Notes under the pieces: model-generated
What the model saw: only the letters and a program-made list of their open reading frames with translations
Told to the model about the DNA's origin: nothing
Databases searched by the model: none
Source of the DNA: JABSOG01 sp965277695
GTDB lineage: Bacteria > Pseudomonadota > Gammaproteobacteria > Enterobacterales > Alteromonadaceae
DNA length: 64,000 bases
Direction of reading: 5' to 3'
NCBI GenBank assembly: GCA_965277695.1
Contig: CBDIDQ010000147.1
Span: 7,167 to 71,166 of the forward strand
Shown: positions 38,567 through 46,640 of the stretch, one piece after another
Numbering within the stretch: position 1 is the first letter of the stretch
How the letters are laid out: each line of letters begins with the position of its first letter
Position numbers and translations under genes: made by a program

Positions 38567-39748
38567 ATGGCTAAAGAAAAGTTTGAACGTAATAAACCCC
38601 ATGTAAACGTTGGCACAATCGGCCACGTTGACCATGGTAAAACAACCCTGACTGCTGCAATCACTAACGTACTTGCCAAGCGTGGCGGTGGTGAAGCTCG
38701 TGCATTTGATCAAATCGATAACGCGCCAGAAGAAAGAGAACGTGGTATCACAATCTCAACTTCTCACGTTGAGTATGATACAGAAACTCGTCACTACGCA
38801 CACGTAGATTGCCCGGGTCACGCGGATTACGTTAAAAACATGATCACTGGTGCTGCTCAAATGGATGGCGCTATCTTGGTTGTTGCTTCAACTGATGGCC
38901 CTATGCCACAGACTCGTGAGCACATCTTGTTATCACGTCAGGTTGGTGTACCTTTCATCATCGTATTCATGAACAAATGTGACATGGTTGATGACGAAGA
39001 GTTGCTTGAATTGGTTGAAATGGAAGTACGTGAATTGCTTTCAGAATATGACTTCCCAGGTGATGACTTACCAGTAATTCAAGGTTCTGCACTTAAAGCC
39101 CTTGAAGGCGAAACTGTATGGGAAGATAAAATCATCGAATTGGCTCAAGCCCTTGATGACTACATCCCACAACCAGAGCGTGACATCGACAAGCCTTTCT
39201 TGTTACCTATTGAAGATGTATTCTCAATTCAAGGCCGTGGTACTGTTGTAACCGGTCGTGTTGAGCGTGGTATCGTTAAAGTGGGTGAAGAAGTTGCCAT
39301 CGTTGGTATCAAAGAAACTATCAACACCACTTGTACTGGTGTTGAAATGTTCCGTAAATTGCTTGACGAAGGTCGTGCTGGTGAGAATGTTGGTGTTCTT
39401 CTACGTGGTACTAAACGTGAAGAAGTTGAGCGTGGTCAAGTATTGGCGAAGCCTGGTACTATCAACCCGCACACTAAATTCACTTCAGAAGTTTACGTTC
39501 TGTCTAAAGATGAAGGTGGCCGTCATACGCCATTCTTTAAAGGCTATCGTCCACAGTTCTACTTCCGTACTACTGACGTAACTGGTGACATCCAGTTGCC
39601 AGACGGCGTAGAAATGGTCATGCCTGGTGACAACGTTCAAATGACTGTTGAACTGATTGCCCCTATCGCGATGGACGAAGGCTTGCGCTTCGCTATCCGT
39701 GAAGGTGGCCGTACTGTTGGTGCTGGTGTTGTTGCTTCAATTCTATAA
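38567..39748 (+). CDS. tuf: Elongation factor Tu
   Basis: 393 aa. GHVDHGKTTLTAAI (G1), DCPGHADYVKNMITGAAQMDGAILVV (G3), MNKCDMVDD (G4) and the domain III end DEGLRFAIREGGRTVGAGVV. It delivers aminoacyl-tRNA to the ribosome. Only one tuf is in this window; the other common place, next to tRNA-Trp/secE at 9.5 kb, has none. A strong terminator follows, and the S10 operon that often comes next is not here. Confidence 0.98.
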   Translation: MAKEKFERNKPHVNVGTIGHVDHGKTTLTAAITNVLAKRGGGEARAFDQIDNAPEERERGITISTSHVEYDTETRHYAHVDCPGHADYVKNMITGAAQMDGAILVVASTDGPMPQTREHILLSRQVGVPFIIVFMNKCDMVDDEELLELVEMEVRELLSEYDFPGDDLPVIQGSALKALEGETVWEDKIIELAQALDDYIPQPERDIDKPFLLPIEDVFSIQGRGTVVTGRVERGIVKVGEEVAIVGIKETINTTCTGVEMFRKLLDEGRAGENVGVLLRGTKREEVERGQVLAKPGTINPHTKFTSEVYVLSKDEGGRHTPFFKGYRPQFYFRTTDVTGDIQLPDGVEMVMPGDNVQMTVELIAPIAMDEGLRFAIREGGRTVGAGVVASIL

Positions 39749-39770
39749 TTGAACTGACATAACCGATGCT

Positions 39771-39803
39771 AAAAAAGGTTGCCTGATGGCAGCCTTTTTT
39801 TTG
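39771..39803 (+). terminator. Rho-independent terminator after tuf
   Basis: AAAAAAGGTTGCC, loop TGAT, GGCAGCCTTTTTTTT (one G-T pair): a strong bidirectional-looking hairpin with a long T-run, 22 bp after the stop. Confidence 0.9.
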
Positions 39804-39848
39804 GGATTTTTTGGGATGTGATGTAAATCGGCAACTGCTTGGTTATTG

Positions 39849-39883
39849 GCTTTTGTTGGCGGGAGGTTTGTGCGGTGGGCAAC
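39849..39883 (+). repeat. 35-bp direct repeat, copy 1 (left of YefM-YoeB)
   Basis: Begins GCTTTTGTTGGCGGGAGGTT and ends GGTGGGCAAC. It matches 40688-40722 at 32 of 35 positions by my count. The pair brackets the YefM-YoeB toxin-antitoxin genes. The remainder of the gap to 40,064 contains no gene. Confidence 0.65.
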
Positions 39884-40064
39884 GCTGCGCTTTTGCGTAA
39901 CCTTCTCTTCGGCTCATGCTTGGCATTGTTTTCGGTCTAACCTACGGGATATTGGTTGCCTTCGTTAAAGGATATGAAACTCCAATCCACAAACGAGGCC
40001 CTCCCGCGATGACAAACCCTCCTTAATACGTGACACCATATCATTGCTTTAACGTACTAAGCTT

Positions 40065-40070
40065 TGTACA
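40065..40070 (+). promoter_or_regulatory. YefM-type operator core TGTACA
   Basis: TGTACA lies 33 bp upstream of the yefM ATG. The E. coli YefM antitoxin is known to bind palindromes with this hexamer core, so autorepression here is likely. Confidence 0.45.
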
Positions 40071-40102
40071 ATCTAAATACGATGTTAATTACGGGAGTTA
40101 CT

Positions 40103-40360
40103 ATGAACACATTAAGCATGAGTGAAGCTAGAGCGGGTTTTAAATCAACTTTTTTGAATGTGATTGATAACCATGAGCCGACCTTGATAACCAATCAACG
40201 GTTGGGCAATGTTGTGATGATGTCGCAAGAAGATTATGAATCGATGCAGGAAACCATGTACTTATTGAGTACGCCAGCCAATGCTCAGCGGTTGAATCGG
40301 GCTGTTGAGCAAATAAACGCGGGTTCTTTTAAAATTGTCGATATCTTCGAACAACAATAG
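40103..40360 (+). CDS. yefM: YefM/Phd-family antitoxin
   Basis: 85 aa from the ATG at 40103 (MNTLSMSEARAGFKSTFLNV), with GGGAG 8 nt upstream; an in-frame start at 40064 overlaps the operator and is rejected. Phd/YefM motifs are present: SEARAGFKSTFLNVIDN, then PTLITNQRLGNVVMMSQEDYESMQETMYLLSTPAN. The disordered C-terminus (AGSFKIVDIFEQ) should wrap the YoeB toxin. The toxin gene starts 11 bp downstream. Confidence 0.9.
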   Translation: MNTLSMSEARAGFKSTFLNVIDNHEPTLITNQRLGNVVMMSQEDYESMQETMYLLSTPANAQRLNRAVEQINAGSFKIVDIFEQQ

Positions 40361-40371
40361 GGCTGGTTATT

Positions 40372-40662
40372 TTGGCAAAAACAAAAGGATTGAATATAAC
40401 CGCTATTGCATTTACCCCGGATGCTTGGGAAGACTATAGCTATTGGAAGTCACAGCCTGCTAAAAAGCTCAAGCGAGTGGATGACTTAATCAAAGCGGCA
40501 ATGCGTTCTCCGATGGAAGGTGTGGGTAAATCTGAGCGGCTAACCTCAAATTATCAGGGTTATTATTCACGCCGCATTGATGACAAAAATAGACTGGTTT
40601 ATACCTATAAAGATAATGTGTTGGTCATCGCCCAGTGTAGATTCCATTATCAGGATAAATAA
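40372..40662 (+). CDS. yoeB: YoeB/Txe-family mRNA interferase toxin
   Basis: 96 aa with a TTG start. Matches YoeB closely: FTPDAWEDYSYWKSQPAKKLKRVDDLI, SPMEGVGKSERLTSNYQGYYSRRIDDKNRLVYTY and AQCRFHY at the C-terminus. The catalytic Glu (MEGVGK), Arg (YSRRI) and near-terminal His (RFHY) of this family are all present. YoeB cuts mRNA at the ribosome. It has about 10 extra N-terminal residues (MAKTKGLNIT) if the TTG is right; a later start is possible. Confidence 0.92.
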   Translation: MAKTKGLNITAIAFTPDAWEDYSYWKSQPAKKLKRVDDLIKAAMRSPMEGVGKSERLTSNYQGYYSRRIDDKNRLVYTYKDNVLVIAQCRFHYQDK

Positions 40663-40687
40663 GGGGGATTGTTTCATTCTGTCTAGG

Positions 40688-40722
40688 GCTTTTGTTGGCG
40701 GGAGGTTTATATGGTGGGCAAC
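40688..40722 (+). repeat. 35-bp direct repeat, copy 2 (right of YefM-YoeB)
   Basis: Same orientation as 39849-39883, three mismatches in the GTGC/ATAT stretch. It lies just after the yoeB stop and overlaps the 3' end of the degraded gene on the minus strand. Confidence 0.65.
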
Positions 40723-41208
40723 TTTAATTTCTCCGGCGAATAAAAATCAATAAAAAGGTGAATAACCTCTGTCTTACCCGAATGTGCCGTACCAACTCTG
40801 AGGCTTTGTTTTGTTGTATAGCTTTCTTTGTCATTAACAAAATCATCAAAACAGCTTTGGTATTGCTGCCACAGTGACTCAAAATCAGGTGACTTGGCAT
40901 AAACCAAAATAAAATTGTGCCGATTGCCGCCGGTATCATATTTATTTACTAGCTTGTCGACGTGCTTTTTAATTACCGTACTATTCAAACCTTTCAACAC
41001 AAAAGCTTCGATCACACTTTCAATCACGTCGCAATTCAATTAAAGAAATATTTTTAACAATCCCTTGAAAATCAATATTGCTATTGTCAGTGATAGACAG
41101 GTGGGTTAATGCATTATTTTCATTAAGGACAAAAGTATTAGAGGGACGAACAGAGCTGTTACCGTCGGCTATAAACGCTTCAACATTAACCTGTTTCAAA
41201 CCTGCCAA
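40707..41208 (-). pseudogene. Hypothetical gene broken by a frameshift
   Basis: Two overlapping minus-strand frames read as one protein: LAGLKQVNVEAFIADGNSSV ... FQGIVKNISLIELRRD (41208 to 41020) and then DVIESVIEAFVLKGLNSTVIKK ... TEVIHLFIDFYSPEKLKLP (41039 to 40707). They join naturally near 41,025 (LIELRR-DVIESV). No ATG is present for either. No family recognised. It is either a decayed gene or one sequencing error in an intact one of about 165 codons. Confidence 0.4.
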
Positions 41209-41230
41209 AAATGCCTACACTGTAAACTCC

Positions 41231-41830
41231 TTAATTTTTTTCGGCTATAAACCGCACCATATCGTCATTTTTAACCCGATGATAAATATCGGCAACAGCC
41301 AAGGTAAAATCAATCGATTCAAAATAGATGTTTTCGCCGAGAAAATAATGGGTAGAACGCCAGTTATCTGATTTTCGATAGACAGTGATGTCGGCACAAT
41401 ATTGCTCGATAATCACATACTCCTGTAAAGTGGGTATATTGATATATTCCAACAGCTTGTCTTTTTCATCGATTTTTCGGGTGGAATGGGAGAGTACTTC
41501 GAACAGTATAGTGGGGGCTTGAGTAACGTAACCATTATCAATAAAACTCTCATCGCAGACAACCAGCACATCGGGGTAGCGATAGCTGCCAGTGGAGGTT
41601 TTAACTTTCACTCTTACCTTCATCTGGGCAATAAAAGGCTCACAAGATGAACCATCTAACTTGTCACCTAGTTTGCGATAAATGTTGCCGGCAATACGTC
41701 CATGGTCTGGGCTGGCACCCGCCATGGCGAAGACTTGACCGTCAACATATTCATGTTTTATCTCGCTGATGAGTTCGCCTTTCAGATAGTCTTGTGGCGA
41801 GATAAAATCAATTTGTTGTGTTTGAGGCAT
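41231..41830 (-). CDS. Uma2-family (DUF820) putative restriction-like endonuclease
   Basis: 199 aa from the ATG at 41828-41830 (MPQTQQIDFIS), behind GGAAG. Typical family text: ISPQDYLKGELISEIKHEYVDGQVFAMAGASPDHGRIAGNI, YRYPDVLVVCDES and APTILFEVLSHSTRKIDEKDKLLEY. The Asp of the PDVLVV block and the Glu of LFEVLS are the expected metal ligands of the PD-(D/E)XK-like fold. Cellular function of this widespread family is unsettled. It stands alone between the broken gene and the kinase operon. Confidence 0.88.
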   Translation of the reverse strand: MPQTQQIDFISPQDYLKGELISEIKHEYVDGQVFAMAGASPDHGRIAGNIYRKLGDKLDGSSCEPFIAQMKVRVKVKTSTGSYRYPDVLVVCDESFIDNGYVTQAPTILFEVLSHSTRKIDEKDKLLEYINIPTLQEYVIIEQYCADITVYRKSDNWRSTHYFLGENIYFESIDFTLAVADIYHRVKNDDMVRFIAEKN

Positions 41831-41931
41831 TCCAGCTTCCAAGCAATGATTGATGGGGTAATTGATTTTATAGTAAGGCTTTGGGTGAATAAACCTTTAA
41901 TTAGCAATGTCGAACCACACCGCCTACAAGC

Positions 41932-43557
41932 TTACCCGCCCGGCAGCACAACGCTAAACACACTGCCTTGATCCACTTCACTTTCTACCGAAATACTACC
42001 ATTCATTTGTTCGGTTAATAACTTGGCTAGCAATAATCCGGCACCGACACCTTCGATAGCGTTGGTGGTGGCATATTTTAACCGGGTGAAAGGTTCAAAT
42101 ATCTTGGTGATGTCCTCAGCAGCGATGCCTACGCCTGTGTCGCTGACGGTGATGGCTACCTGATTGCTGCCGTGAGGGCTGACTTGCAATTGCACGGTAT
42201 CGCCTTGGTTACTGAATTTGATCGCGTTAGAGAGCAGGTGAACCAGCACTTGCTTTAATCGTACTGGGTCAGCCGTAACTGGCATGGCGTCTGCGGGCAA
42301 CCGCAGTTGAATCGATAGTAGCTTGGCTTGCTGTTCTATGACCGTTAAGGTGTCTTTAATCACTGCATTGAGGTCACAGTGGGCCAGTACTAGGTGAAGT
42401 TGATCACCATCGGCTCTGCTGATATCCAATATATCATCAACCAATCGGGTCAAATACCAGCCTGCATCAATCACTTGCTGGACTGAGCTGCCCAACTTCT
42501 CCTGTTGTTCAGCATCGCGTTGTAACTTGAGTTTGATTATTTCAGAAAAGCCAATAATCGCATTTAGAGGCGTATGCAATTCATGGCTGACACAGCTGAG
42601 AAATTCGGATTTGGCTAAATTGGCTTCCTCTGCTCGGGCTGTTTGTTCGGCTAGCTCTTCGGTTCTGAGGATAACCCGTTGTTCTAATTCTTGGTTTAGA
42701 GTCTTGAAGGCCATTTGTAACTGACTTTTTTCTAATGCACTTTTTACCGCAAACATTAAGCGGGCGGTTTGGGTGATGGGTTTAGTCAGAAAGTCGGCGA
42801 TTTGGTGTGCCGCTAATAAATCATAACTGTCGTTTAGGTCAGCATGACCTGTAAGCACAATCAATGGGACCATTTGGTTACTTTGGCGTATTTTACCCAG
42901 TAACGTTGTGCCGTCCATACGTGGCATTTTTAAATCGACAACCAGCAAATCAAAAGGGGTGGATGAAGCTTCGGCTTGCTGCCATTTTTCAAGTGCATCA
43001 ACGCCGTCACTGGCTTGCTCGGTTTGGTAGTGCTCAGTGGCCAGTATTTCACACAGCAACATACGAATGTGAGGCTCGTCGTCAACCACTAAAATTTTGT
43101 AATTATCAGGTGTTGTGTTTACTTCAGTCGGGCTTATAGCATTTTGGCTCTGGTTCTGGTTCTGGTTGTCAGTAGGGCTCAATAGGGCTTGAGCTGATTG
43201 CTCAGCTGATAATTGGGTAAATATTTGATCAAGTTGTACCATTCTCAATGGTTTGGGCAGTAATGAATAGACCTCGGCAGCGATAGCCGGGTCGTCATTG
43301 ATATCCCAATCTCCAGACATCATGATCACTGGCACTGTTGAGCCGCTGTCACGCAGGCTACGGATAAATTCCATACCATTCATGATCGGCATTTTCTGAT
43401 CGGTTAAAACCACATCAATCGACACTGCGGATTGATGGAATGCTTGTAGTGCCTGCTGACCATTGGTGGCGGTTAATATGCTGTCACCTCGGTTTTGAAA
43501 ATAACTTTTCAAGGCAGACAACCATTCAGGCTCATCATCAACAATTAATACATTCAT
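41932..43557 (-). CDS. Response regulator-histidine kinase hybrid (REC-REC-HisKA-HATPase)
   Basis: 541 aa, cytoplasmic. REC1 at residues 1-115 (phospho-Asp53 in VVLTDQKMP), a Gln/Asn-rich linker (TDNQNQNQSQNA), and REC2 at about 152-270 (Asp208 in LLVVDLKMPRMDG). A coiled coil follows, then HisKA with SCVSHELHTPLNAIIGFS (His325; the common HELRTP reads HELHTP) and an ATPase domain with DTGVGIAAED and GVGAGLLLAKL. It starts 1 bp after the stop of the membrane kinase upstream, so the two are one operon and probably one phosphorelay. No DNA-binding output is encoded. Confidence 0.9.
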   Translation of the reverse strand: MNVLIVDDEPEWLSALKSYFQNRGDSILTATNGQQALQAFHQSAVSIDVVLTDQKMPIMNGMEFIRSLRDSGSTVPVIMMSGDWDINDDPAIAAEVYSLLPKPLRMVQLDQIFTQLSAEQSAQALLSPTDNQNQNQSQNAISPTEVNTTPDNYKILVVDDEPHIRMLLCEILATEHYQTEQASDGVDALEKWQQAEASSTPFDLLVVDLKMPRMDGTTLLGKIRQSNQMVPLIVLTGHADLNDSYDLLAAHQIADFLTKPITQTARLMFAVKSALEKSQLQMAFKTLNQELEQRVILRTEELAEQTARAEEANLAKSEFLSCVSHELHTPLNAIIGFSEIIKLKLQRDAEQQEKLGSSVQQVIDAGWYLTRLVDDILDISRADGDQLHLVLAHCDLNAVIKDTLTVIEQQAKLLSIQLRLPADAMPVTADPVRLKQVLVHLLSNAIKFSNQGDTVQLQVSPHGSNQVAITVSDTGVGIAAEDITKIFEPFTRLKYATTNAIEGVGAGLLLAKLLTEQMNGSISVESEVDQGSVFSVVLPGG

Positions 43558-43558
43558 A

Positions 43559-45544
43559 TCAACACTCTCTTACTACCGGTAAAGTTATGGTAAACAAAGT
43601 ACTGCCGGGAGTACTCTTAACTGACATATCACCACCATGGCTTTGAATAATACCGTAACTGATCGACAAACCCAATCCGGTTCCCTGACCCACATCTTTG
43701 GTGGTAAAGAATGGATCAAACACTTTTGACATAACATCTTTACTTATACCTGAACCGCTATCCTCTACGGTAATCATGATTTTGTCATTGACTTGATGGG
43801 AGCCAACGGTGATTTTTTTCAGCACCACCGCTGCTAATGCATCTTTTGCGTTCATAAACAGATTCAGTAATACCTGTTCGATTTGAATCGAATTACAGTG
43901 TACGGGCATTAAATTATCAGTCAACGCTGTAACCAGATTAATATTCTTTAATCTCAGTTCTTCATGAATCAAAATAAATGAATTTTCAATGACTTGATTA
44001 ATACTCTGGGCGACCCTTGATTGTTTGTTCGATTCTCTGCCGAAAGTTCTCAGGTGATTGATGATCACTGTTGCCCGATCAACCTGCTTGAGGATTATTT
44101 GATAGGAGCTGCTGACCTCTGCAAAGTTTTCATTACGGCTCTCAGCCAACCTGAGGTCAGCGTACATGGCAATGATGCCTAATGGTTGATTGAGTTCATG
44201 GGCAACACCGGTGGCGAGTTCACCGACTGAGGCCAATTTGGCTGATTGAACCAATTGGCCTTGGGTATCCATCAGTTCATTATTTGTGTCTATCAAGCGT
44301 TCATTGGTTTGGAGAATTTTTGCCTCAGCAATTTTGCGTTCGGTTAAATCCCTAGCGACACAGACATAACCGAGCACTTTGTTGTCTTGGTTTTTCATGA
44401 TGGCACCAGAGAACAACATTGGCAGCGGGCCTGCGTTTTTGGTTTGATAATGGGCTTCAAGTCCTTGCACACTTTGCAGGCTCAGGCGAGTAAAAACAGC
44501 GTCGACATCAACATCATCTTGCTGGCTTTGAATGATTTTTGCGATGGGCTGGTTAATCAGCTCGCTTTCGTCATAACCGAGCAATTCGAGGCCAGAACGA
44601 TTGATCATCTGGATATCGCCAGTGGCAGATAAAACAATCAAGGTATCTTGCATTGATTGCACAATATTTTGATTATACTGAGCCGAATCTTTCAGCGACT
44701 GACTGGTTTTTTCTATCGCGATGGCCATTTTATTTAGGCTTTCAGCCAAATCGGCCATTTCATCTTGCCCTTGAATATTTGCTCTGCTGTTGAGGTGTCC
44801 TGCACCAATTTTTAACGCAGTTTCTTTGAGGTGGGCCAGTGGTCTTGAGATCAATTGGGCAATAAAAACGCCGAGCACAATAGCGGCAAAAAAACCGGAT
44901 AAGGTGGCATAAATCATCAGTTGATTGGCACGGTCAATAGCATGGTCAATTTCTTGTGCTTCTTTTACCAATTCTCCGGCGGCATCTTCTTCAAACGCTC
45001 TTGTGAGCTGATAAACTTGTTGATAAAGCGGCATTAAATTGGTGTTCATCCAGTGATTGGCTGCGATTAAATCGGTTTGGGCCAATTGATGGGTTTTAAT
45101 CAAAGCGGTGTTGTATTGGTTAAACGCTTCCTTTACTTGGTCAAGGACAAATAACTCTTCTTTTTCGTCTTCAATGTCGTCAGCTTCGCTTAGCGCAATG
45201 CCGTTATGGGTGGCTCTTACCGTGACTTTTAACCAATGATAAAATTGCGCTTTTTCGGTTTCAATAGTGTTGGTAAGTTGTCTTAATCGTGCTTGGTCTG
45301 CGGTGGTGTCGTTACCAGCTAATTGGCGGTATTTTATGGTGAGCAGCTGCAGAGTGTCCAATTGCAATGTTTGTAGAATAAAGCTCATTTTGGTTGCGCC
45401 GCCGACCTCTTCAATGGAGCTGTGGGTGAGTTGTTTGAAATCTCTCGTTACCTCATTATTGGTAAAAATGGCAATAGCGCCGACCAGTGATACCAGCAGT
45501 GCGACACAAATAAATCCTAATAATAATTTTTGATAAATTTTCAC
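43559..45544 (-). CDS. Membrane sensor histidine kinase (periplasmic helical sensor, HAMP, PAS, HisKA, HATPase)
   Basis: 661 aa. TM1 at residues 7-28, a helical periplasmic sensor (about 30-208) of four-helix type, TM2 at about 210-232 and HAMP (SRPLAHLKETALKIGAGHLNSR). A PAS domain (about 293-405: LIVLSATGDIQMINRSGLELLGYDESELI) comes next. HisKA has VAHELNQPLGIIAMY (His449), and the ATPase domain has NAKDAL, DSGSGISKDV and GQGTGLGLSISYGIIQSHGG. The build resembles kinases that feed C4-dicarboxylate-type regulators, but the ligand is unknown. First gene of the operon with 41932. Confidence 0.92.
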   Translation of the reverse strand: MKIYQKLLLGFICVALLVSLVGAIAIFTNNEVTRDFKQLTHSSIEEVGGATKMSFILQTLQLDTLQLLTIKYRQLAGNDTTADQARLRQLTNTIETEKAQFYHWLKVTVRATHNGIALSEADDIEDEKEELFVLDQVKEAFNQYNTALIKTHQLAQTDLIAANHWMNTNLMPLYQQVYQLTRAFEEDAAGELVKEAQEIDHAIDRANQLMIYATLSGFFAAIVLGVFIAQLISRPLAHLKETALKIGAGHLNSRANIQGQDEMADLAESLNKMAIAIEKTSQSLKDSAQYNQNIVQSMQDTLIVLSATGDIQMINRSGLELLGYDESELINQPIAKIIQSQQDDVDVDAVFTRLSLQSVQGLEAHYQTKNAGPLPMLFSGAIMKNQDNKVLGYVCVARDLTERKIAEAKILQTNERLIDTNNELMDTQGQLVQSAKLASVGELATGVAHELNQPLGIIAMYADLRLAESRNENFAEVSSSYQIILKQVDRATVIINHLRTFGRESNKQSRVAQSINQVIENSFILIHEELRLKNINLVTALTDNLMPVHCNSIQIEQVLLNLFMNAKDALAAVVLKKITVGSHQVNDKIMITVEDSGSGISKDVMSKVFDPFFTTKDVGQGTGLGLSISYGIIQSHGGDMSVKSTPGSTLFTITLPVVREC

Positions 45545-45721
45545 TAATCGTTTTTCACTTCATTATCAGGCGGTTGGCGTTGTTTTTGTTTAAGCTATTT
45601 TGGCTTAAAGGCGTATGTTATCTGACGACAGTCGAATTAAAGTGTAGTTGAAAAAACGGCTGGTGTAGATTTGGTATGTGCTGTTAAACTGGGCGCAAAG
45701 TCATTAACACTAAAATTTATC

Positions 45722-46282
45722 ATGAGTTCTTCACTACAAGACCAATTACTCAAAGCCGGATTAGCAACTAAACAGGGTGCTCGTACCGCACAAACTGAAA
45801 AGCGTAAAAAGAATAAACAGAAAAAGAAAAAAGGTGCGGATACTCGCTCTGAGCTGACCAAAGAGCTGGAGCAGAGCAAGCTTGATAAGCAGCAAAAAGA
45901 TCTCGAATTAAATCAGCAGATTAAGGCTGAGGCGGATGCTAAAGCGCAAAAAGCTCAAGTTATCCAGATGATCAAAGACCATGGTTTGACCGACTTTAAA
46001 GGTGATTTAACCTTTAACTTCACTTATCAAAACAAAATCAAAAAGCTTAATGTTGACGGCAAAGCCCGAGACGCGCTGGTCAGTGGCCGCTTGGGTGTTT
46101 GTGTGCTAGAAGGCGAAGACGATTTTTACCTGTTGGTTGAAAGCTCGGTGCGCAAACTCCTTACCATTGATGACACCGTAGTCGCTTACCTGTATGACAG
46201 AACCAAGGAAGAAGAAGCGGCTGTGGTAGAAGAGGAAGACCCGTATGCCGAGTATCAGATACCTGATGATCTAATTTGGTGA
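45722..46282 (+). CDS. DUF2058 (YaiL-like) protein
   Basis: 186 aa from the ATG at 45722 (MSSSLQDQLLKAGLATKQGAR); the frame opens earlier at 45671 without support. A Lys-rich region (EKRKKNKQKKKKGAD) and coiled coil lead into a conserved C-terminal domain (FNFTYQNKIKKLNVDGKARDALVSGRLGVCVL). The family is described as nucleoprotein or nucleic-acid-associated but has no settled role. An acidic tail EEEAAVVEEEDPYAEYQIPDD follows. Alone, transcribed away from the kinase operon. Confidence 0.9.
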   Translation: MSSSLQDQLLKAGLATKQGARTAQTEKRKKNKQKKKKGADTRSELTKELEQSKLDKQQKDLELNQQIKAEADAKAQKAQVIQMIKDHGLTDFKGDLTFNFTYQNKIKKLNVDGKARDALVSGRLGVCVLEGEDDFYLLVESSVRKLLTIDDTVVAYLYDRTKEEEAAVVEEEDPYAEYQIPDDLIW

Positions 46283-46331
46283 AAGCACGAGACCGGGATG
46301 TTGAACGGGTAACCCACACTAGGGATGAATA

Positions 46332-46426
46332 GGGCAGTGACAGGCCCCAGAAATAGGGGTTTATGGGACAGTGATAAACCCCAAAAGGAGTTGGTGGGAC
46401 AGTTATAAACCTCAAAAAGAGGGAGC
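46332..46426 (+). repeat. Three degenerate tandem units of about 31-33 bp
   Basis: Units begin at 46332, 46365 and 46396. Each opens GGGACAGT(G/T)ATAAACC or a close variant and ends in an A-rich then G-rich stretch. Found in the gap before the second EF-G gene; no function recognised. The rest of the 46283-46640 gap holds a REP-like hairpin and a duplicated AAAATCCTTTATAC motif. Confidence 0.6.
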
Positions 46427-46462
46427 GGGTAGCGGCTGGTTTACGGTCGCTTTGGCTCGCTT

Positions 46463-46485
46463 ACGCGACTAAAGTCGCGTCTACG
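46463..46485 (-). repeat. GTAG-footed palindrome (REP-like family)
   Basis: On the minus strand: CGTAG, arm ACGCGAC, loop TTTA, arm GTCGCGT, followed by AAGCGAGCC. The 3' extension also matches the palindrome interrupted by the insertion sequence in the RHS gene. Confidence 0.75.
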
Positions 46486-46640
46486 ATATGGTTAAAAATC
46501 CTTTATACCATGATACCGCAATTTTTTATTTTGGGTTTTTTGGATCGAATGATCAATAACTTAAAATATTCCTCACTATATGCCTGAAAATCCTTTATAC
46601 TGTGGCGCAATTTTGACCCTTCTAGGTATTGAGTAAAGCA

